From positions 1 through 64,000 of the forward strand of contig NZ_VLIY01000019.1 in NCBI RefSeq assembly GCF_007489285.1: 64,000 nucleotides of DNA, read 5' to 3'. Shown here piece after piece: positions 1 to 10,278 of this stretch (its first letter is position 1; every line of letters begins with the position of its first letter). A model generated the notes under the pieces. That model did no database searches and was not told the origin of the DNA. It saw only the letters and a program-made list of their open reading frames with translations. Made by a program: the position numbers and the translations under genes. This DNA is from Skermania sp. ID1734. GTDB lineage: Bacteria; Actinomycetota; Actinomycetes; Mycobacteriales; Mycobacteriaceae.

Positions 1-1611
1 GCCGCCGCCCGCACCCTGTCGCCGGGGCCGTTGGGCAGCGAGATCGACGCCATCTTGATGCGCACCGCCCCCGACGAATACGCCGAACTGCGCGCCGACA
101 CGAAGATGTTCCGCAAGATCAGCAAACGCGCCCTCGGTGACATGGCCCGGTTGCAGGTGGATCTGGAACCCGACGAAGCCGAAGCCGCCTGGCAGCGGGT
201 GTGCGAGGTCGCCGACACCGTGTGCCGGTATGACCGCCGCGCCCGCCAATACCGCCTCGCCGACGCGTTCACCGCCATCATGCACGGCGAAACCGCCCTC
301 GAGTGCACCTGCGGACGCGACGACTGCGCGGTGGCCGGCCAACCCGTACCGAGCCTGCGACGTAAACCCCTGGTGCAGATCAGCATCGACGTGGCCACCC
401 TGCTCGGGTTGCTGTCCAACCCCGCCTACCTACACGGGCACGGACCCATCGACGCCGAGTTGGCCCGCCAACTCGCCAGCGACGGCACCTGGCAGGCCAT
501 GCTCACCCAGGCCTACGACCTCGCCACCCAACTCGGCCTCATCACCACCGACACCGACGACACCGACACCGACGAGGACACAAACGCCGGCGCCGGGGAG
601 GATCTCGAAGACGCTGCAGCACACTCCCGTTCGGATGACGAGGCGGACGCTGCGAACACCGAGGACCCACTCGCAGCGGCCGAGATCACAGACCAGGCCG
701 CCGCGGCGGCCGGCACCAGCGAAGACGCCGACAACGATCGTGACGATTCCCAAGACGCCGCCCAGCACTCGGATTCGGGTGCGGAGCCGGGCTCGTCGAG
801 GGCGGACGACCCGCTCGCCGCGACGGAGCTCGAGGCCGACGCCGGGCAAAGCGGTGCCGAGCAAGACGGTTCGGTCGACGCACCCGAGCGCCCGGCACCC
901 GAGGACGCGGTCACCGACTCGGCGCCGCCCGACTCCGCCGACACCGACCTGCCCGATCACCCACCGACACCGTCGGCCCAGTTGGCCGCGGCGATCAACC
1001 GGTTGGCCGGCAGCATCTTCCACGCCCGCGGCACCCGCCACCGCGCCGGCTGGCTGCCCGAACCCGGCACCGTCACCGCGTTCACCACCCCCGCCGCGCC
1101 GGTGCTGGGCACCGCCGGGCTCACCGAGCTCATCACCCGCGCCCTGGCCGACAACCCCCACCTGCTCACCACCGCACCCGGCACCGGCGGCGGGCCACCA
1201 CCCCCACGCGCGTTGATCTACCGGCCCGACGCCGACACCGCCGCCATCGTGCGCGCCCGCGACCGGCACTGCCGCTTCCCCGGCTGCCGCCGAGCCGCCG
1301 CGGCCTGCCAACTCGACCACGTCGAGCCCTTCCGCCACGACAACCCGCTGGCCGGTGGACTGACCACCGTGACCAACCTGCAAGCACTATGCCTGCAGCA
1401 CCACATGCTCAAAACCATGAAACTCTGGCACGCCCGCATGCTGCCCGGCGCCGTCATCGCCTGGACCAACAGCTACGGCGACACCTACCTCACCCTGCCC
1501 GCCGGAGCCGGAATCACCGCTCCGCCACAACAACTCACCCCCACCATCGGCAACGGACCACTCAAACAGAAACCCCCACCCGAACCCGACGACGAACCAC
1601 CACCGTTCTAG
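1..1611 (+). CDS. HNH endonuclease, 13E12 / DUF222 family (5' end cut by window)
   Basis: The reading frame is open from base 1, so the N-terminus lies outside the window; 536 residues are visible. A DUF222-like helical region comes first. It is followed by an Asp/Glu/Ala/Ser-rich low-complexity stretch of about 140 residues, then a C-terminal HNH motif: Cys pair in [10 protein letters not shown], then LDHVEPF, then LCLQHH. These residues bind metal and cut DNA in HNH nucleases. The family is multicopy in mycobacteria and relatives (13E12 repeat), and its cellular job is unclear. The stop codon overlaps the convergent ackA stop within the four bases ctag. The acidic insert is unusually long for the family, which is an impression and was not measured. 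Confidence 0.85.
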   Translation, partial: AAARTLSPGPLGSEIDAILMRTAPDEYAELRADTKMFRKISKRALGDMARLQVDLEPDEAEAAWQRVCEVADTVCRYDRRARQYRLADAFTAIMHGETALECTCGRDDCAVAGQPVPSLRRKPLVQISIDVATLLGLLSNPAYLHGHGPIDAELARQLASDGTWQAMLTQAYDLATQLGLITTDTDDTDTDEDTNAGAGEDLEDAAAHSRSDDEADAANTEDPLAAAEITDQAAAAAGTSEDADNDRDDSQDAAQHSDSGAEPGSSRADDPLAATELEADAGQSGAEQDGSVDAPERPAPEDAVTDSAPPDSADTDLPDHPPTPSAQLAAAINRLAGSIFHARGTRHRAGWLPEPGTVTAFTTPAAPVLGTAGLTELITRALADNPHLLTTAPGTGGGPPPPRALIYRPDADTAAIVRARDRHCRFPGCRRAAAACQLDHVEPFRHDNPLAGGLTTVTNLQALCLQHHMLKTMKLWHARMLPGAVIAWTNSYGDTYLTLPAGAGITAPPQQLTPTIGNGPLKQKPPPEPDDEPPPF

Positions 1612-2825
1612 TCGGCGGCGATACATGCAATCGACGCACGGGCGATTGCGAGTTCCTCGTTGGTTGGCACGACGAGAACCTTTACCCTGGCGTCGTCGAT
1701 CGAAATGACCCGTGCGGCACGGCTTTGCGAGTTGTTTCGGTCTTGGTCTATTGCGATCCCGAAACTCTCGAGGCCTGCGAGCGCGTCCGCCCGTACCGTC
1801 GGGCTGTTCTCTCCCACACCGGCAGTGAACGTAATGGCATCGACGCCGCCCAACTCGATCATGTAGGCACCGATATAGCGTCGCAACCGATGCACATACA
1901 CGTCGTAGGCCAATTGTGCTGCGGAGTCCCCGGATTCGATCATCCGGCGCACCTCGCGGAAATCGTTGTCGCCGCACAAGCCCTTCAGACCCGACCGCCG
2001 ATTCAGCAACTGGTCGATCTGATCGACGTCCATATCGGCGCTACGGCGCAAATGCATGATGATGCCCGGATCGATGTCCCCGCAACGGGTTCCCATCACC
2101 AGCCCCTCCAGCGGAGTCATACCCATGCTGGTGTCGATGGCGCGGCCGTACCGCACAGCCGACGCCGAGGCGCCATTGCCAAGGTGCAGCACAATCTGTT
2201 TGAGCTGGTCGAGCGGCCGACCCAGCACCTGCGCTACCTGACCAGAGACGTACTCGTGCGATGTGCCGTGGAATCCGTAGCGGCGAATGCCGTGTTCGCG
2301 AGCAACTTCCGAGTCGATCGCGTATGTGGCCGCGGCGTCGGGAAGCCCATGAAAGAACGCGGTGTCGAACACCGCCACGTGCGGCACCTGCGGCAGAAGC
2401 TCTCGCGCACTCTCGATCCCGATGATATTGGCGGGATTGTGCAGCGGCGCAAGCGCAGAAAGGCGGTCGATCTCCTTCATCACTTCGTCGGTGATGAGCG
2501 TCGGTCGATAGAAGACCTCACCGCCATGGACCACCCGGTGACCCACCGCGGCAATACTCGAACCGCTCAACGACATTCCGGTGCGCTCGAGCATGTCGAA
2601 AGCAAGTCGCAAACCGGCGGCATGGTCGGCGATCTTCACCTGCAGCTTGATCGGCTCGCCATCGACCGACCGATGCACCACATCACCGGTCTCCTCGCCG
2701 ATGCGCTCCACCAATCCGGACGCGAGCGCCGTTCCGCTGTCCACATCGACCAGTTGGTATTTCAGCGACGAAGAACCGGAGTTGATGACGAGAACGCGGT
2801 CACTCATTCGAACACGCTCAGTCAT
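1608..2825 (-). CDS. ackA: Acetate kinase
   Basis: The 405-residue product matches the usual length of acetate kinase, which interconverts acetyl phosphate and ADP with acetate and ATP in the cytoplasm. Visible family motifs are [10 protein letters not shown] near the N-terminus, the phosphate-binding HLGNGAS in the middle, and FTAGVGENS in the last quarter. The start ATG overlaps the pta stop as ATGA, so the two are translationally coupled. A second in-frame ATG at 2807 would give a start closer to the usual family N-terminus. Its stop overlaps the convergent HNH gene. Confidence 0.97.
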   Translation of the reverse strand: MTERVRMSDRVLVINSGSSSLKYQLVDVDSGTALASGLVERIGEETGDVVHRSVDGEPIKLQVKIADHAAGLRLAFDMLERTGMSLSGSSIAAVGHRVVHGGEVFYRPTLITDEVMKEIDRLSALAPLHNPANIIGIESARELLPQVPHVAVFDTAFFHGLPDAAATYAIDSEVAREHGIRRYGFHGTSHEYVSGQVAQVLGRPLDQLKQIVLHLGNGASASAVRYGRAIDTSMGMTPLEGLVMGTRCGDIDPGIIMHLRRSADMDVDQIDQLLNRRSGLKGLCGDNDFREVRRMIESGDSAAQLAYDVYVHRLRRYIGAYMIELGGVDAITFTAGVGENSPTVRADALAGLESFGIAIDQDRNNSQSRAARVISIDDARVKVLVVPTNEELAIARASIACIAAD

Positions 2826-4975
2826 TCGCCCTCACTCGCCCCAGTCGTATTACCCGTCGCTTCGCTCGCCCCGGCCGTTTCCCCCGTCGCTTCGCTCGCC
2901 CCGGCTTGAATCGCCGTAATCGCCACCGTGTTCACGATATCCGCAATCAACGCGCCCCTCGACAGATCATTGACCGGCTTGCGCAAACCCTGCAGCACCG
3001 GCCCCACCGCGACGGCACCGGCGCTGCGCTGCACAGCCTTGTAGGTGTTGTTGCCCGTATTCAGATCCGGGAAAATGAACACCGTTGCCCGCCCAGCCAC
3101 CTCGGAACCGGGCAGCTTGGACTGCGCAACAGTCGGCTCGATGGCCGCGTCATACTGAATCGGACCTTCCACCAACAGGTCCGGCCGTCGCTCCCGGACC
3201 AACTTGGTGGCCGCGCGAACTTTGTCCACGTCGGCGCCCGAACCCGAATCGCCAGTGGAATAGGACAACATCGCGATCCGCGGCTCGATCTCGAACTGCG
3301 CCGCGGTCTGCGCAGACGAAATGGCAATGTCGGCAAGCTGTTCCGCCGTCGGATCCGGCACTACCGCGCAGTCGCCGTAGGCGAGCACGCGATCCGCCAG
3401 ACACATTAGGAAGACGCTGGACACCGTCGATACGCCCGGCTGGGTCTTGATGATCTCGAACGCGGGCCGAATCGTGTGCGCGGTGGTGTGCGCCGCTCCG
3501 GAGACCATGCCGTCGGCAATTCCGCACTGCACCATCATCGTTCCGAAATAGGAGATGTCGGTGACGATCTCGCGCGCCCGGTCGACCGTCATGCCCTTAT
3601 GCTTGCGGAGCCGCGCATATTCCTCGGCGAACTGGTCGATGTAGCGGGAGTCTTTCGGGTTCAACACGGTCGCGCGGCTGAGGTCCACCCCAAGCTCCGC
3701 CGCCCGACCGCGGACAAAAGACTCATCGCCAAGGATCGTGAGGTCGGCAATGCGTCGCTGCAGTACCCGACCGGCAGCGCGCAGAATACGGTCGTCGTCG
3801 CCCTCGGGAAGAACGATGTGTCGCTTGGCCTTTCGAGCCCTGTCAATGAGCTGATATTCGAACATCTGCGGCGTCACCACCGACGGAATCGGCACGTCGA
3901 TGAGCTTCAACAGCTCGGCCGCGTCCACCCGCTGTTCCATCAGGCTCAACGCTGTGTCGACCTTGCGCGGCGAGCCGACCGCAACCCGACCGCGCGTGCG
4001 CGCGGCGGCGCTCGCCGTGTCGAAGGTGCCCAGGTCCGTGGTGAGAATCGGCAGCCGTGGCTTCAGCCCGGCAACGAGTTTCGCTATCGATGGGTGCGGC
4101 CGCATACCGCCATTCATGACGATCCCGGCCAGCGACGGAAAACCTTCCGCCTCATGAGCATTTACCAACCCCAGCAGCACATCCGTACGGTCACCCGGCG
4201 CAATGACCACCGCGCCGTCGCTGATGCGCTCCAAGATGTGCTCAGCGGTCATGCCGCCGACCATCACCCGCATTACCTCGCGCTGCAGCAGTTCCGGATC
4301 CCCGCTGTACAACTCGCCGCCGATCGCAACCCGCAATTCCTCCATGGTGGGCGCCATTAGCAGCGGTACCTCCGGCAGCGTCCAACTCGGCACTCCGACG
4401 ACCGCGAGCGCATCCGACACCGCATCCAATTGGCCGGGGTCGCACCGGTTCGCCACCACACCGACGAGGTGCGCGTGCTCGATCTCGAGTTCCTGCTGAC
4501 ACACGCGGACAAGCTGCAGCACCTCGTCCGGCGTACGACCCGCGCCGCGCACCGTCAGCAACACCGGCGCGCCGAGGTTCACAGCAATACGCGCGTTGAA
4601 ATGCAGTTCGCTCGGGCTGGCGACGTCGGTGTAGTCGCTACCGACGATCAGCACGGCGTCGCACTGCTCGGCCACCGCGTGGTACCGCATCACGATCTCG
4701 CTCAGCGCCGCCTCGGGATCGTCGTGCACCTGCTGGTAGGTAACGCCAAGGGCCTGCTCGTAGCTGACATCGGCGCTGGTGTGCTCGAGCAGCAATTCCA
4801 GGATGTAGTCATGCTTGTCCGCCGAACGCGCAATCGGCCGGAACACCCCCGCCCGCGCGGTGGTGGCACACAGCATCTGCAATACGCCGAGAGCGACGGT
4901 GGACTTACCGGTGTCGCCCTCGGGCGAGGCGATATAGACGCTGGAGGTACGCGAAGCCCCATTTCCGGTCGACAT
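2822..4975 (-). CDS. pta: Phosphate acetyltransferase, long form
   Basis: The product of about 717 residues is the long, multidomain Pta, which converts acetyl-CoA and phosphate to acetyl phosphate. The N-terminal third is a dethiobiotin-synthetase-like P-loop domain ([10 protein letters not shown]), a DRTGG-type domain follows, and the C-terminal half is the PTA catalytic domain (for example [13 protein letters not shown] and [17 protein letters not shown]). It forms an operon with ackA downstream, with overlapping stop and start. Another ATG at 4987 would add four residues; I prefer 4975 because its N-terminus fits the family better. The C-terminal tail carries a ten-residue tandem repeat. 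Confidence 0.95.
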   Translation of the reverse strand: MSTGNGASRTSSVYIASPEGDTGKSTVALGVLQMLCATTARAGVFRPIARSADKHDYILELLLEHTSADVSYEQALGVTYQQVHDDPEAALSEIVMRYHAVAEQCDAVLIVGSDYTDVASPSELHFNARIAVNLGAPVLLTVRGAGRTPDEVLQLVRVCQQELEIEHAHLVGVVANRCDPGQLDAVSDALAVVGVPSWTLPEVPLLMAPTMEELRVAIGGELYSGDPELLQREVMRVMVGGMTAEHILERISDGAVVIAPGDRTDVLLGLVNAHEAEGFPSLAGIVMNGGMRPHPSIAKLVAGLKPRLPILTTDLGTFDTASAAARTRGRVAVGSPRKVDTALSLMEQRVDAAELLKLIDVPIPSVVTPQMFEYQLIDRARKAKRHIVLPEGDDDRILRAAGRVLQRRIADLTILGDESFVRGRAAELGVDLSRATVLNPKDSRYIDQFAEEYARLRKHKGMTVDRAREIVTDISYFGTMMVQCGIADGMVSGAAHTTAHTIRPAFEIIKTQPGVSTVSSVFLMCLADRVLAYGDCAVVPDPTAEQLADIAISSAQTAAQFEIEPRIAMLSYSTGDSGSGADVDKVRAATKLVRERRPDLLVEGPIQYDAAIEPTVAQSKLPGSEVAGRATVFIFPDLNTGNNTYKAVQRSAGAVAVGPVLQGLRKPVNDLSRGALIADIVNTVAITAIQAGASEATGETAGASEATGNTTGASEGE
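2853..2912 (-). repeat. 30-bp tandem duplication in the 3' end of pta
   Basis: A 30-bp unit occurs twice head to tail (2853-2882 and 2883-2912), with the core cgtcgcttcgctcgccccgg conserved and a degenerate third partial copy towards the stop. It encodes a ten-residue repeat ([10 protein letters not shown], then [10 protein letters not shown], then GASEGE) as a hydrophilic tail on Pta beyond the catalytic domain. It sits directly before the coupled ackA start. Confidence 0.8.
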
Positions 4976-5061
4976 GGTGGCCAACATTAGACGGCGACTC
5001 CGCGGCGCTCAGCTTTGCGGTGTTTCGACCTACATGCGCGATCGCGGCGCATACTCGACCG

Positions 5062-5571
5062 GTGACCGATTCGCCATTTCCCGACGTCCGCTGGGGTTCG
5101 GAATCCAGCAAGCTACGCAAGCCCGCTACGGCTTTCGCCGGCACCAAGTTCGGTTCGTGGACCATCCGCACACTCACCCCACTGGATCGCCGGCTGCTGC
5201 GGCGCTCGCGCGGCAGGTACACGATGCTCGGGCCGATCGGCGCGCCGACCATGCTGCTGACGACGACAGGCCGCAAATCGGGGCAGCCAAGAACCACACC
5301 GCTGCTCTACGTCCGCGACGGCAACCGACTGATCGTGGTCGGCAGCAATTTCGGTCAGGATCAGCACCCCGCGTGGACGTCGAACCTGCTGGCTGACCCG
5401 AATGCGATCGTGACGATCGGCGGCAAGGACGTCGCCGTGACCGCGACGCAGCTGGCTGGTGACGAAAAGGCCGCGGCCTACAAAGCGTTCATCGACATGG
5501 TGTCGGTGTACGACACCTATCGAAACCGAACCGATCGCGACATCCGCGTGTTCGCCCTGAGCCCCGCGTAG
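5062..5571 (+). CDS. F420/deazaflavin-dependent nitroreductase-family protein (Ddn-like, DUF385)
   Basis: The product has about 169 residues from a GTG at 5062; an upstream ATG at 5020 would give 183. The core has the FDOR/Ddn signature TTTGRKSGQPRTTPLLYV, followed by the small beta-barrel segment ending DPNAIVTIGGK. Proteins of this family use reduced F420 to reduce quinones or xenobiotics, often at the membrane; the substrate here cannot be read from sequence. It lies next to and converges on fgd, which makes reduced F420, a sensible pairing. Confidence 0.85.
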   Translation: MTDSPFPDVRWGSESSKLRKPATAFAGTKFGSWTIRTLTPLDRRLLRRSRGRYTMLGPIGAPTMLLTTTGRKSGQPRTTPLLYVRDGNRLIVVGSNFGQDQHPAWTSNLLADPNAIVTIGGKDVAVTATQLAGDEKAAAYKAFIDMVSVYDTYRNRTDRDIRVFALSPA

Positions 5572-5574
5572 CGC

Positions 5575-6582
5575 TTAGATCGCGCGCAACCGGGGTGCCA
5601 GGTCGCGCTCGAACAGGTCGAGGAATCGGCGCTGGTCATGACCAGGCGCGTGGAACACCAGATGGTTGAGACCGGCCTCGACGTACGGCTGGATGCGGGT
5701 GACCACGTCGTCCGGGTCGGAGCCGACAATCCAGCGCTTGGCCACCTGTTCGATCGGCAGCGCATCGGCCGCGGCTTCCATCTCGATCGGATCATCGATG
5801 TCGTGCTTCTGCTCGGCCGTCAGCGACAGTGGCGCCCAGAACCGGGTGTTCTCCAACGCGAGTTCGGGATCGGTGTCGTAGGAAATCTTGATCTCGATCA
5901 TCTTGTCGATATCGGACAGGCTTCGGCCGGCTTTCTCGCAACCTTCGGCGACCGCCGGCATCAGCTTCTCGGTGTAGAGGTCCATCCCCTTGCCGGACGT
6001 GCAGATGAAGCCGTCACCCGCACGGCCGGCATAGCGCGCCACAACAGGTCCGCCGGCGGCGATGTAGATCGGGATGCCCCCTTCGGGAACGTCGTAGATG
6101 GACGCCCCTTTGGTTCGGTAATACTCGCCTTCGAAGTCGACCCGGTCGCCGGTCCAGAGTTCGCGCATCAACTGCACCGATTCCCGCAGGCGGGCAAAGC
6201 GCTCCTTGAACTCCGGCCACTCACCGGCATATCCAGTCGCGATCTCGTTCAGCGCCTCGCCGGTGCCTACACCGAGCATCACCCGGCCCGGGTAGAGGCA
6301 GCCCATCGTGGCAAAGGCCTGCGCCACCACCGCCGGGTTATACCGAAAGGTCGGCGTCATCACCGAGGTGCCGAGCAGAATCCGTTCGGTACGTTCGCCG
6401 ACCGCCGTCATCCAGGCCAATGAAAACGGCGCGTGCCCACCTTGATGCCGCCATGGTTGAAAGTGGTCGCTGACGGTCGCGCTATCCATGCCGTGCTGCT
6501 CGGCCAGCACCGCAAGCTCCACCAGCTCCCGCGGGCCGAACTGCTCAGCCGAGGCTTTGTATCCGAGCTTCAGATCTGCCAC
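5575..6582 (-). CDS. fgd: F420-dependent glucose-6-phosphate dehydrogenase
   Basis: The 335-residue product is close to the 336 of M. tuberculosis FGD1. It oxidises glucose-6-phosphate to 6-phosphogluconolactone while reducing coenzyme F420. It is a luciferase-like TIM barrel, with His40 and Trp44 in the segment SDHFQPWRH at the known active-site positions. The GTG start is chosen because a strong aggagg site lies just upstream and the length fits. The same Shine-Dalgarno block is repeated about 70 bp further upstream before an ATG. In M. tuberculosis fgd1 is followed by pta and ackA, as here on the minus strand. Confidence 0.95.
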   Translation of the reverse strand: MADLKLGYKASAEQFGPRELVELAVLAEQHGMDSATVSDHFQPWRHQGGHAPFSLAWMTAVGERTERILLGTSVMTPTFRYNPAVVAQAFATMGCLYPGRVMLGVGTGEALNEIATGYAGEWPEFKERFARLRESVQLMRELWTGDRVDFEGEYYRTKGASIYDVPEGGIPIYIAAGGPVVARYAGRAGDGFICTSGKGMDLYTEKLMPAVAEGCEKAGRSLSDIDKMIEIKISYDTDPELALENTRFWAPLSLTAEQKHDIDDPIEMEAAADALPIEQVAKRWIVGSDPDDVVTRIQPYVEAGLNHLVFHAPGHDQRRFLDLFERDLAPRLRAI

Positions 6583-6653
6583 GTCGCCTCCTGTGTTTTT
6601 GCGGGGCACCCGCACCCGGTCGGCGCCATTCGCGCCCGACCCCGGTCGCTCAT
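6570..6653 (-). CDS. Possible 27-codon upstream ORF overlapping the fgd start
   Basis: An ATG at 6653 is preceded by cacaggaggcgac, the same 13 bases that precede the fgd GTG. The frame encodes 27 residues, includes Gly-Cys-Gly-Cys, and stops at 6570, overlapping the start of fgd by 13 bases in another frame. It could be a leader peptide coupled to fgd, or the relic of a duplicated translation start. There is no homology support, so this is a prediction from the duplicated ribosome binding site only. Confidence 0.3.
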   Translation of the reverse strand: MSDRGRARMAPTGCGCPAKTQEATWQI

Positions 6654-6730
6654 GTCGCCTCCTGTGCTCTTGCGTCCGAGCGTAGTCACCGATCGCCTTT
6701 GCCCGCATTCCCACCACGTACTCTCGCCGG

Positions 6731-7498
6731 GTGACCCTGTGGCAAGCCATCGCGATCTTCGCCGCTGGCATCGGTGCCGGCGCGATCAACGCCCTCGTCG
6801 GCAGCGGCACCCTGATCACCTTTCCCACGCTGGTGGCCTTCGGCTTTCCGCCCGTGACCGCGACGATGTCGAACGCTGTCGGCCTGGTCGCGGGCGGCGT
6901 TTCCGGAACGTGGGGGTACCGGCGGGAACTCAGCGGTCAGGCACATCGGTTGCGGTGGCAGATACCGGCATCGCTTACCGGCGCGGTCCTCGGATCGTGG
7001 TTGCTGCTACATCTGCCCGCGAAGGTGTTCGAATCCGTCGTTCCGGTGCTGCTCGTGCTCGCGCTGGTTCTCGTTGTGCTGCAACCGCGCATCCAGCGAT
7101 GGACGGCAGCGCGCGCCGATCATGAGACGGGTTTGCACCCCGGGCGTTTGGCGCTGCTGACTATTGGCACCTTCCTGGTCGGCGTGTACGGCGGGTATTT
7201 CACAGCCGCACAAGGCATTCTGCTGATGGGCGTGATGGGCGCAATCCTGCCCGAGAGCATGCAGCGCATGAACGCGGCCAAGAACCTGTTGTCGTTGATC
7301 GTGAATATTGTTGCCGCAGTTGCCTATACAATTTTCCGATTCGGTCAGATTAGCTGGGAATCGGCCGGTCTCATTGCTCTCGGGTCGCTGATTGGCGGCG
7401 TGCTCGGCGCAAAATTCGGTCGCAAGTTGTCCCCGACGGCACTACGCGGGGTGATTGTCGTGGTCGGCCTAATCGGACTGTGGCGGCTACTTGCCTGA
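6731..7498 (+). CDS. TSUP (TauE/SafE) family membrane transporter
   Basis: The 255-residue product has about eight hydrophobic segments in two homologous halves. The TauE/SafE pattern is visible, with [20 protein letters not shown] in the first half and [13 protein letters not shown] in the second. The family exports sulfite, sulfonates or other small anions across the cytoplasmic membrane; the substrate here is unknown. The start is a GTG at 6731, and the gene is transcribed divergently from fgd. Confidence 0.85.
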   Translation: MTLWQAIAIFAAGIGAGAINALVGSGTLITFPTLVAFGFPPVTATMSNAVGLVAGGVSGTWGYRRELSGQAHRLRWQIPASLTGAVLGSWLLLHLPAKVFESVVPVLLVLALVLVVLQPRIQRWTAARADHETGLHPGRLALLTIGTFLVGVYGGYFTAAQGILLMGVMGAILPESMQRMNAAKNLLSLIVNIVAAVAYTIFRFGQISWESAGLIALGSLIGGVLGAKFGRKLSPTALRGVIVVVGLIGLWRLLA

Positions 7499-7522
7499 CG
7501 AAACCGGTGGGCAACCGGCAAG

Positions 7523-8320
7523 ATGGGACGCGTGAGCGACGACAAGCTTTCCTATCTCATGGACATGGATGGTGTGCTCGTGCATGAGGAGCACCTGATT
7601 CCAGGTGTCGACGTGTTCCTGCAAGAGCTACGCGACAACGACATTCCGTTCCTCGTCCTCACCAACAACTCGATCCGGACACCGCGTGACCTGCACGCGC
7701 GGCTGAGCCGAACCGGTCTCGACATTCCGGAGACCTCGATCTGGACGTCCGCGCTGGCGACCGCCACCTTCCTGGGCAACCAGCGACCGGGCGGCAGCGC
7801 GTACGTCGTCGGCGAATCCGGGCTGACCACCGCGCTGCACGATATCGGTTACGTCCTCACCGACAGCGATCCCGACTACGTCGTGCTCGGCGAAACGCGC
7901 ACCTACTCCTTCGAGGCGATCACCACAGCCATCCGACTCGTCGAGCGCGGTTCCCGATTCATCGCCACCAATCCGGACGCCACCGGACCGTCGCGGGACG
8001 GGTTGCTGCCCGCCACCGGATCCGTCGCGGCGCTGATCACCCGGGCGACCGGGCGCGAACCGTATTACGTGGGCAAGCCGAATCCGCTGATGATGCGTTC
8101 GGCGCTGCGGGCGATCGGCGCCCACTCGGAGAACACCCTCATGATCGGCGACCGGATGGACACCGATGTGGTGTCCGGACTCGAGGCCGGCCTGCGAACC
8201 ATCCTGGTACTCAGTGGAATTTCGACCAAGGAAACCGTCGAGCTGTATCCGTATCGGCCGACCCTCGTGCTGGAATCCGTCGCCGACCTGATCGGGAAGA
8301 CGACGGACCCGTTCGCATAG
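7523..8320 (+). CDS. HAD-IIA family phosphatase (NagD-like)
   Basis: The 265-residue product carries the HAD motifs: DMDGVL near the N-terminus (nucleophile Asp), LTNNS as motif II, the Lys in VGKPNPLMM, and GDRMDTDV as motif IV. The family dephosphorylates sugar phosphates, nucleotides or similar small molecules in the cytoplasm, and substrate is not predictable. A GTG at 7532 is an alternative start. The gene converges on metZ. Confidence 0.9.
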   Translation: MGRVSDDKLSYLMDMDGVLVHEEHLIPGVDVFLQELRDNDIPFLVLTNNSIRTPRDLHARLSRTGLDIPETSIWTSALATATFLGNQRPGGSAYVVGESGLTTALHDIGYVLTDSDPDYVVLGETRTYSFEAITTAIRLVERGSRFIATNPDATGPSRDGLLPATGSVAALITRATGREPYYVGKPNPLMMRSALRAIGAHSENTLMIGDRMDTDVVSGLEAGLRTILVLSGISTKETVELYPYRPTLVLESVADLIGKTTDPFA

Positions 8321-8326
8321 CGAAGA

Positions 8327-8410
8327 CCATTGCACTGAGTGTCCATCCTCGCCACCTGGAGTGCACGATCGCGCGTCAGACCACCCAAGAGTGGACAACC
8401 AGTGCAGTGC
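8327..8410. terminator. Imperfect inverted repeat between convergent genes
   Basis: The arms around ttgcactgagtgtccat (8329-8345) and gtggacaaccagtgcag (8391-8407) pair with about four mismatches over 17 bases. They lie between the convergent ends of the HAD phosphatase gene and metZ. A bidirectional termination hairpin is plausible, but there is no clear T-run. Confidence 0.3.
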
Positions 8411-8413
8411 TCG

Positions 8414-9634
8414 CTACTTCAGCGCCTGATCCAGATCCTCGAGCAGATCCTCGACATCCTCGAGGCCGACGGAAACGCGCACAACGGCGTCCGTGATCCC
8501 GATGGCCGCACGGCCTTCCGGGCCCATGGCGCGGTGCGTCGTGGTAGCGGGATGAGTGATCAGCGTCTTGGCGTCACCGAGGTTGTTCGAGATGTCGATG
8601 ATGCGGAGCGCGTCGAGCACCTCGAAGGCCCGCTTCTTGCCCTCGCCCTCGGCGGCATTCAACTCGAAGGTGATCACGGTGCCGCCGCCGCTCATCTGCC
8701 GCCGTGCCAGTTCGTACTGCGGATGTGACTGCAGATACGGGTATTTCACCCAGCTGACCGCCGAATGGCCTTCGAGGAACTCGGCGATCCGCAAAGCCGA
8801 CCGCACGCTGTGCTCAACACGCAGCGGCATGGTCTCGATGCCTTTGAGCAGCGTCCACGCATTGAACGGGCTCAGCGCCGGACCGGTATGGCGCATAAGG
8901 GTTTTCACCGGACCTTCGATGTACTCCTGCTCACCGAGGATCGCGCCGCCGAGCACCCGGCCCTGGCCGTCGATGTGCTTGGTGCCCGAGTACACCACCA
9001 CATCGGCGCCGAGGTCGAAGCTGCGCTGTAGTAGCGGAGTGGCAAAGACGTTGTCCAGCACGACTTTTGCACCAGCGGCGTGGGCCAGTTCGCAGACTCT
9101 CGGCACGTCGACGAGGGTCTGCATGGGGTTCGAAGGCGTCTCGAAGAACACAGCTTTTGTCTCGACAGAGAGCGCCTGCTCCCACTGGTCCAGATCATCG
9201 CCGTCGACGAAAACGGTCTCGACACCCCACCGCGGCAGAATCTCGTTGCACACAACGAAACACGAGCCGAACAGGCTGCGCGCGGCCACCAATCGATCCC
9301 CGGCGCCCAGCAGCGCGCCGAGTGCGGTAAACACCGCGGACATGCCGCTCGCGGTCGCGAAACAGGCTTCCGCGCCATCGAGCAACCGCATGCGGTCCTC
9401 GAACATCGCCACCGTGGGGTTGCCGTAGCGGGAGTAGACGAAGTGGTCCACTTCACCGGTGAAGGCCGCCTCGGCAGCGCCTGCGCTCTCGTAGACGAAA
9501 CCCGAAGTCAGGTACAGGGCCTCGGAAGTCTCCTCGAAGCCGGAGCGGCTCACACCGCCGCGCACGCTCAAAGTCGCGGGCCGGACGTTCTCTGGCAGCG
9601 GCCGGTCGAAGGCGCCGCCCGTTATCCGGCTCAT
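8414..9634 (-). CDS. metZ: O-succinylhomoserine sulfhydrylase (PLP-dependent)
   Basis: The 406-residue Cys/Met-metabolism PLP enzyme makes homocysteine from O-succinylhomoserine (or the acetyl ester) and sulfide. The PLP lysine is about residue 219, in YSGTKHIDGQGRVLGG. Other family blocks are VYSRYGNPTV and FETPSNPMQTLVDV. The ATG overlaps the upstream rhodanese stop as ATGA, which fixes the start. The operon begins with a SAM-IV riboswitch, so SAM probably represses it. Confidence 0.95.
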   Translation of the reverse strand: MSRITGGAFDRPLPENVRPATLSVRGGVSRSGFEETSEALYLTSGFVYESAGAAEAAFTGEVDHFVYSRYGNPTVAMFEDRMRLLDGAEACFATASGMSAVFTALGALLGAGDRLVAARSLFGSCFVVCNEILPRWGVETVFVDGDDLDQWEQALSVETKAVFFETPSNPMQTLVDVPRVCELAHAAGAKVVLDNVFATPLLQRSFDLGADVVVYSGTKHIDGQGRVLGGAILGEQEYIEGPVKTLMRHTGPALSPFNAWTLLKGIETMPLRVEHSVRSALRIAEFLEGHSAVSWVKYPYLQSHPQYELARRQMSGGGTVITFELNAAEGEGKKRAFEVLDALRIIDISNNLGDAKTLITHPATTTHRAMGPEGRAAIGITDAVVRVSVGLEDVEDLLEDLDQALK

Positions 9635-10041
9635 GACTGCCGCCAGGGCAACCCGATGGCCCGCCAACCGGAACCGCCGCGATGGCCGTGCTCGTCGATC
9701 GGGCCTTCGAAACCCTCGAGCACGTTGTACGCCGGCTCGATGCCCGCCGCTGTCGCCGCCTTGGCCGCGCCGATCGACCGCTGGCCGGACCGGCACAGAA
9801 ACACCACAGGCCCCGAGTCGACGCCCGCCTCGCGAAGCTGATCGACGAAGTTGTCGTTGCGGGTGCCGCCCGGATAGGTCACCCACTCGATGAGGTAGGT
9901 CGGGCGTCCGGTCGTCGACGTGTCGGGCACACCGACATAACGCCATTCCGCTTCGGTACGCACGTCCACGAGGACGGCGCCCGGCTCGGTACACAGCAGA
10001 TCCCAGGCCTGCTGCGGAGTGATATCGCCTGCATAGGTCAC
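9631..10041 (-). CDS. Rhodanese-like sulfurtransferase
   Basis: The 136-residue single-domain rhodanese has its catalytic Cys in the loop VFLCRSGQRS. The N-terminal PQQAWDLLCTEPGAVLVDVR segment is typical of the fold. It is coupled to metZ by a 4-base overlap and lies directly downstream of the SAM-IV riboswitch. A role in handling sulfane sulfur for homocysteine synthesis is therefore likely, though inferred from context. It corresponds in position to Rv0390 of M. tuberculosis. The start is GTG. Confidence 0.93.
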   Translation of the reverse strand: MTYAGDITPQQAWDLLCTEPGAVLVDVRTEAEWRYVGVPDTSTTGRPTYLIEWVTYPGGTRNDNFVDQLREAGVDSGPVVFLCRSGQRSIGAAKAATAAGIEPAYNVLEGFEGPIDEHGHRGGSGWRAIGLPWRQS

Positions 10042-10086
10042 GGTTCGAACAGCCTCTCTGGAGATGGACTCACCGGCCTGCAGGGA

Positions 10087-10203
10087 GTCCGCACTTGCCG
10101 CGTCCGGGTCGGTCGCGCGGCCAGGTCGTCACCCGGAGCACCCCACCGCGGAGGAGGGTTGCCGGCCAGCAAGCCGGGGCTTTGACACTGGCACTCATGA
10201 CCT
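10087..10203 (-). promoter_or_regulatory. SAM-IV riboswitch
   Basis: Read on the minus strand, this begins with ggtcatgagtgcc and continues with the SAM-IV core gccccggcttgctggccggc and aaccctcc. A GC-rich stem, ccgcggtggggtgctccggg, follows, and the element closes with a pseudoknot-like gcggcaagtgcgga segment near 10087-10100. Both the sequence and the position upstream of rhodanese-metZ match the known actinobacterial SAM-IV class. Binding of S-adenosylmethionine is expected to lower expression of the methionine genes. The exact 3' boundary is approximate. Confidence 0.9.
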
Positions 10204-10278
10204 CTGCTGAGAATTACCGGCAGCGGCGGCGTTTTGTCAACTCACTTCCGGCTCACACGACCCCAAAGCGGACTGTGA

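Noticed and set aside
430-1387. Several long minus-strand and shifted frames within the HNH gene
   Set aside because: They are produced by codon bias in high-GC DNA and have no motifs; the HNH frame has clear family residues.
9635-9994. N-terminal extension of MetZ
   Set aside because: The stretch lies within the rhodanese gene in another frame; the ATGA overlap and family length place the start at 9634.
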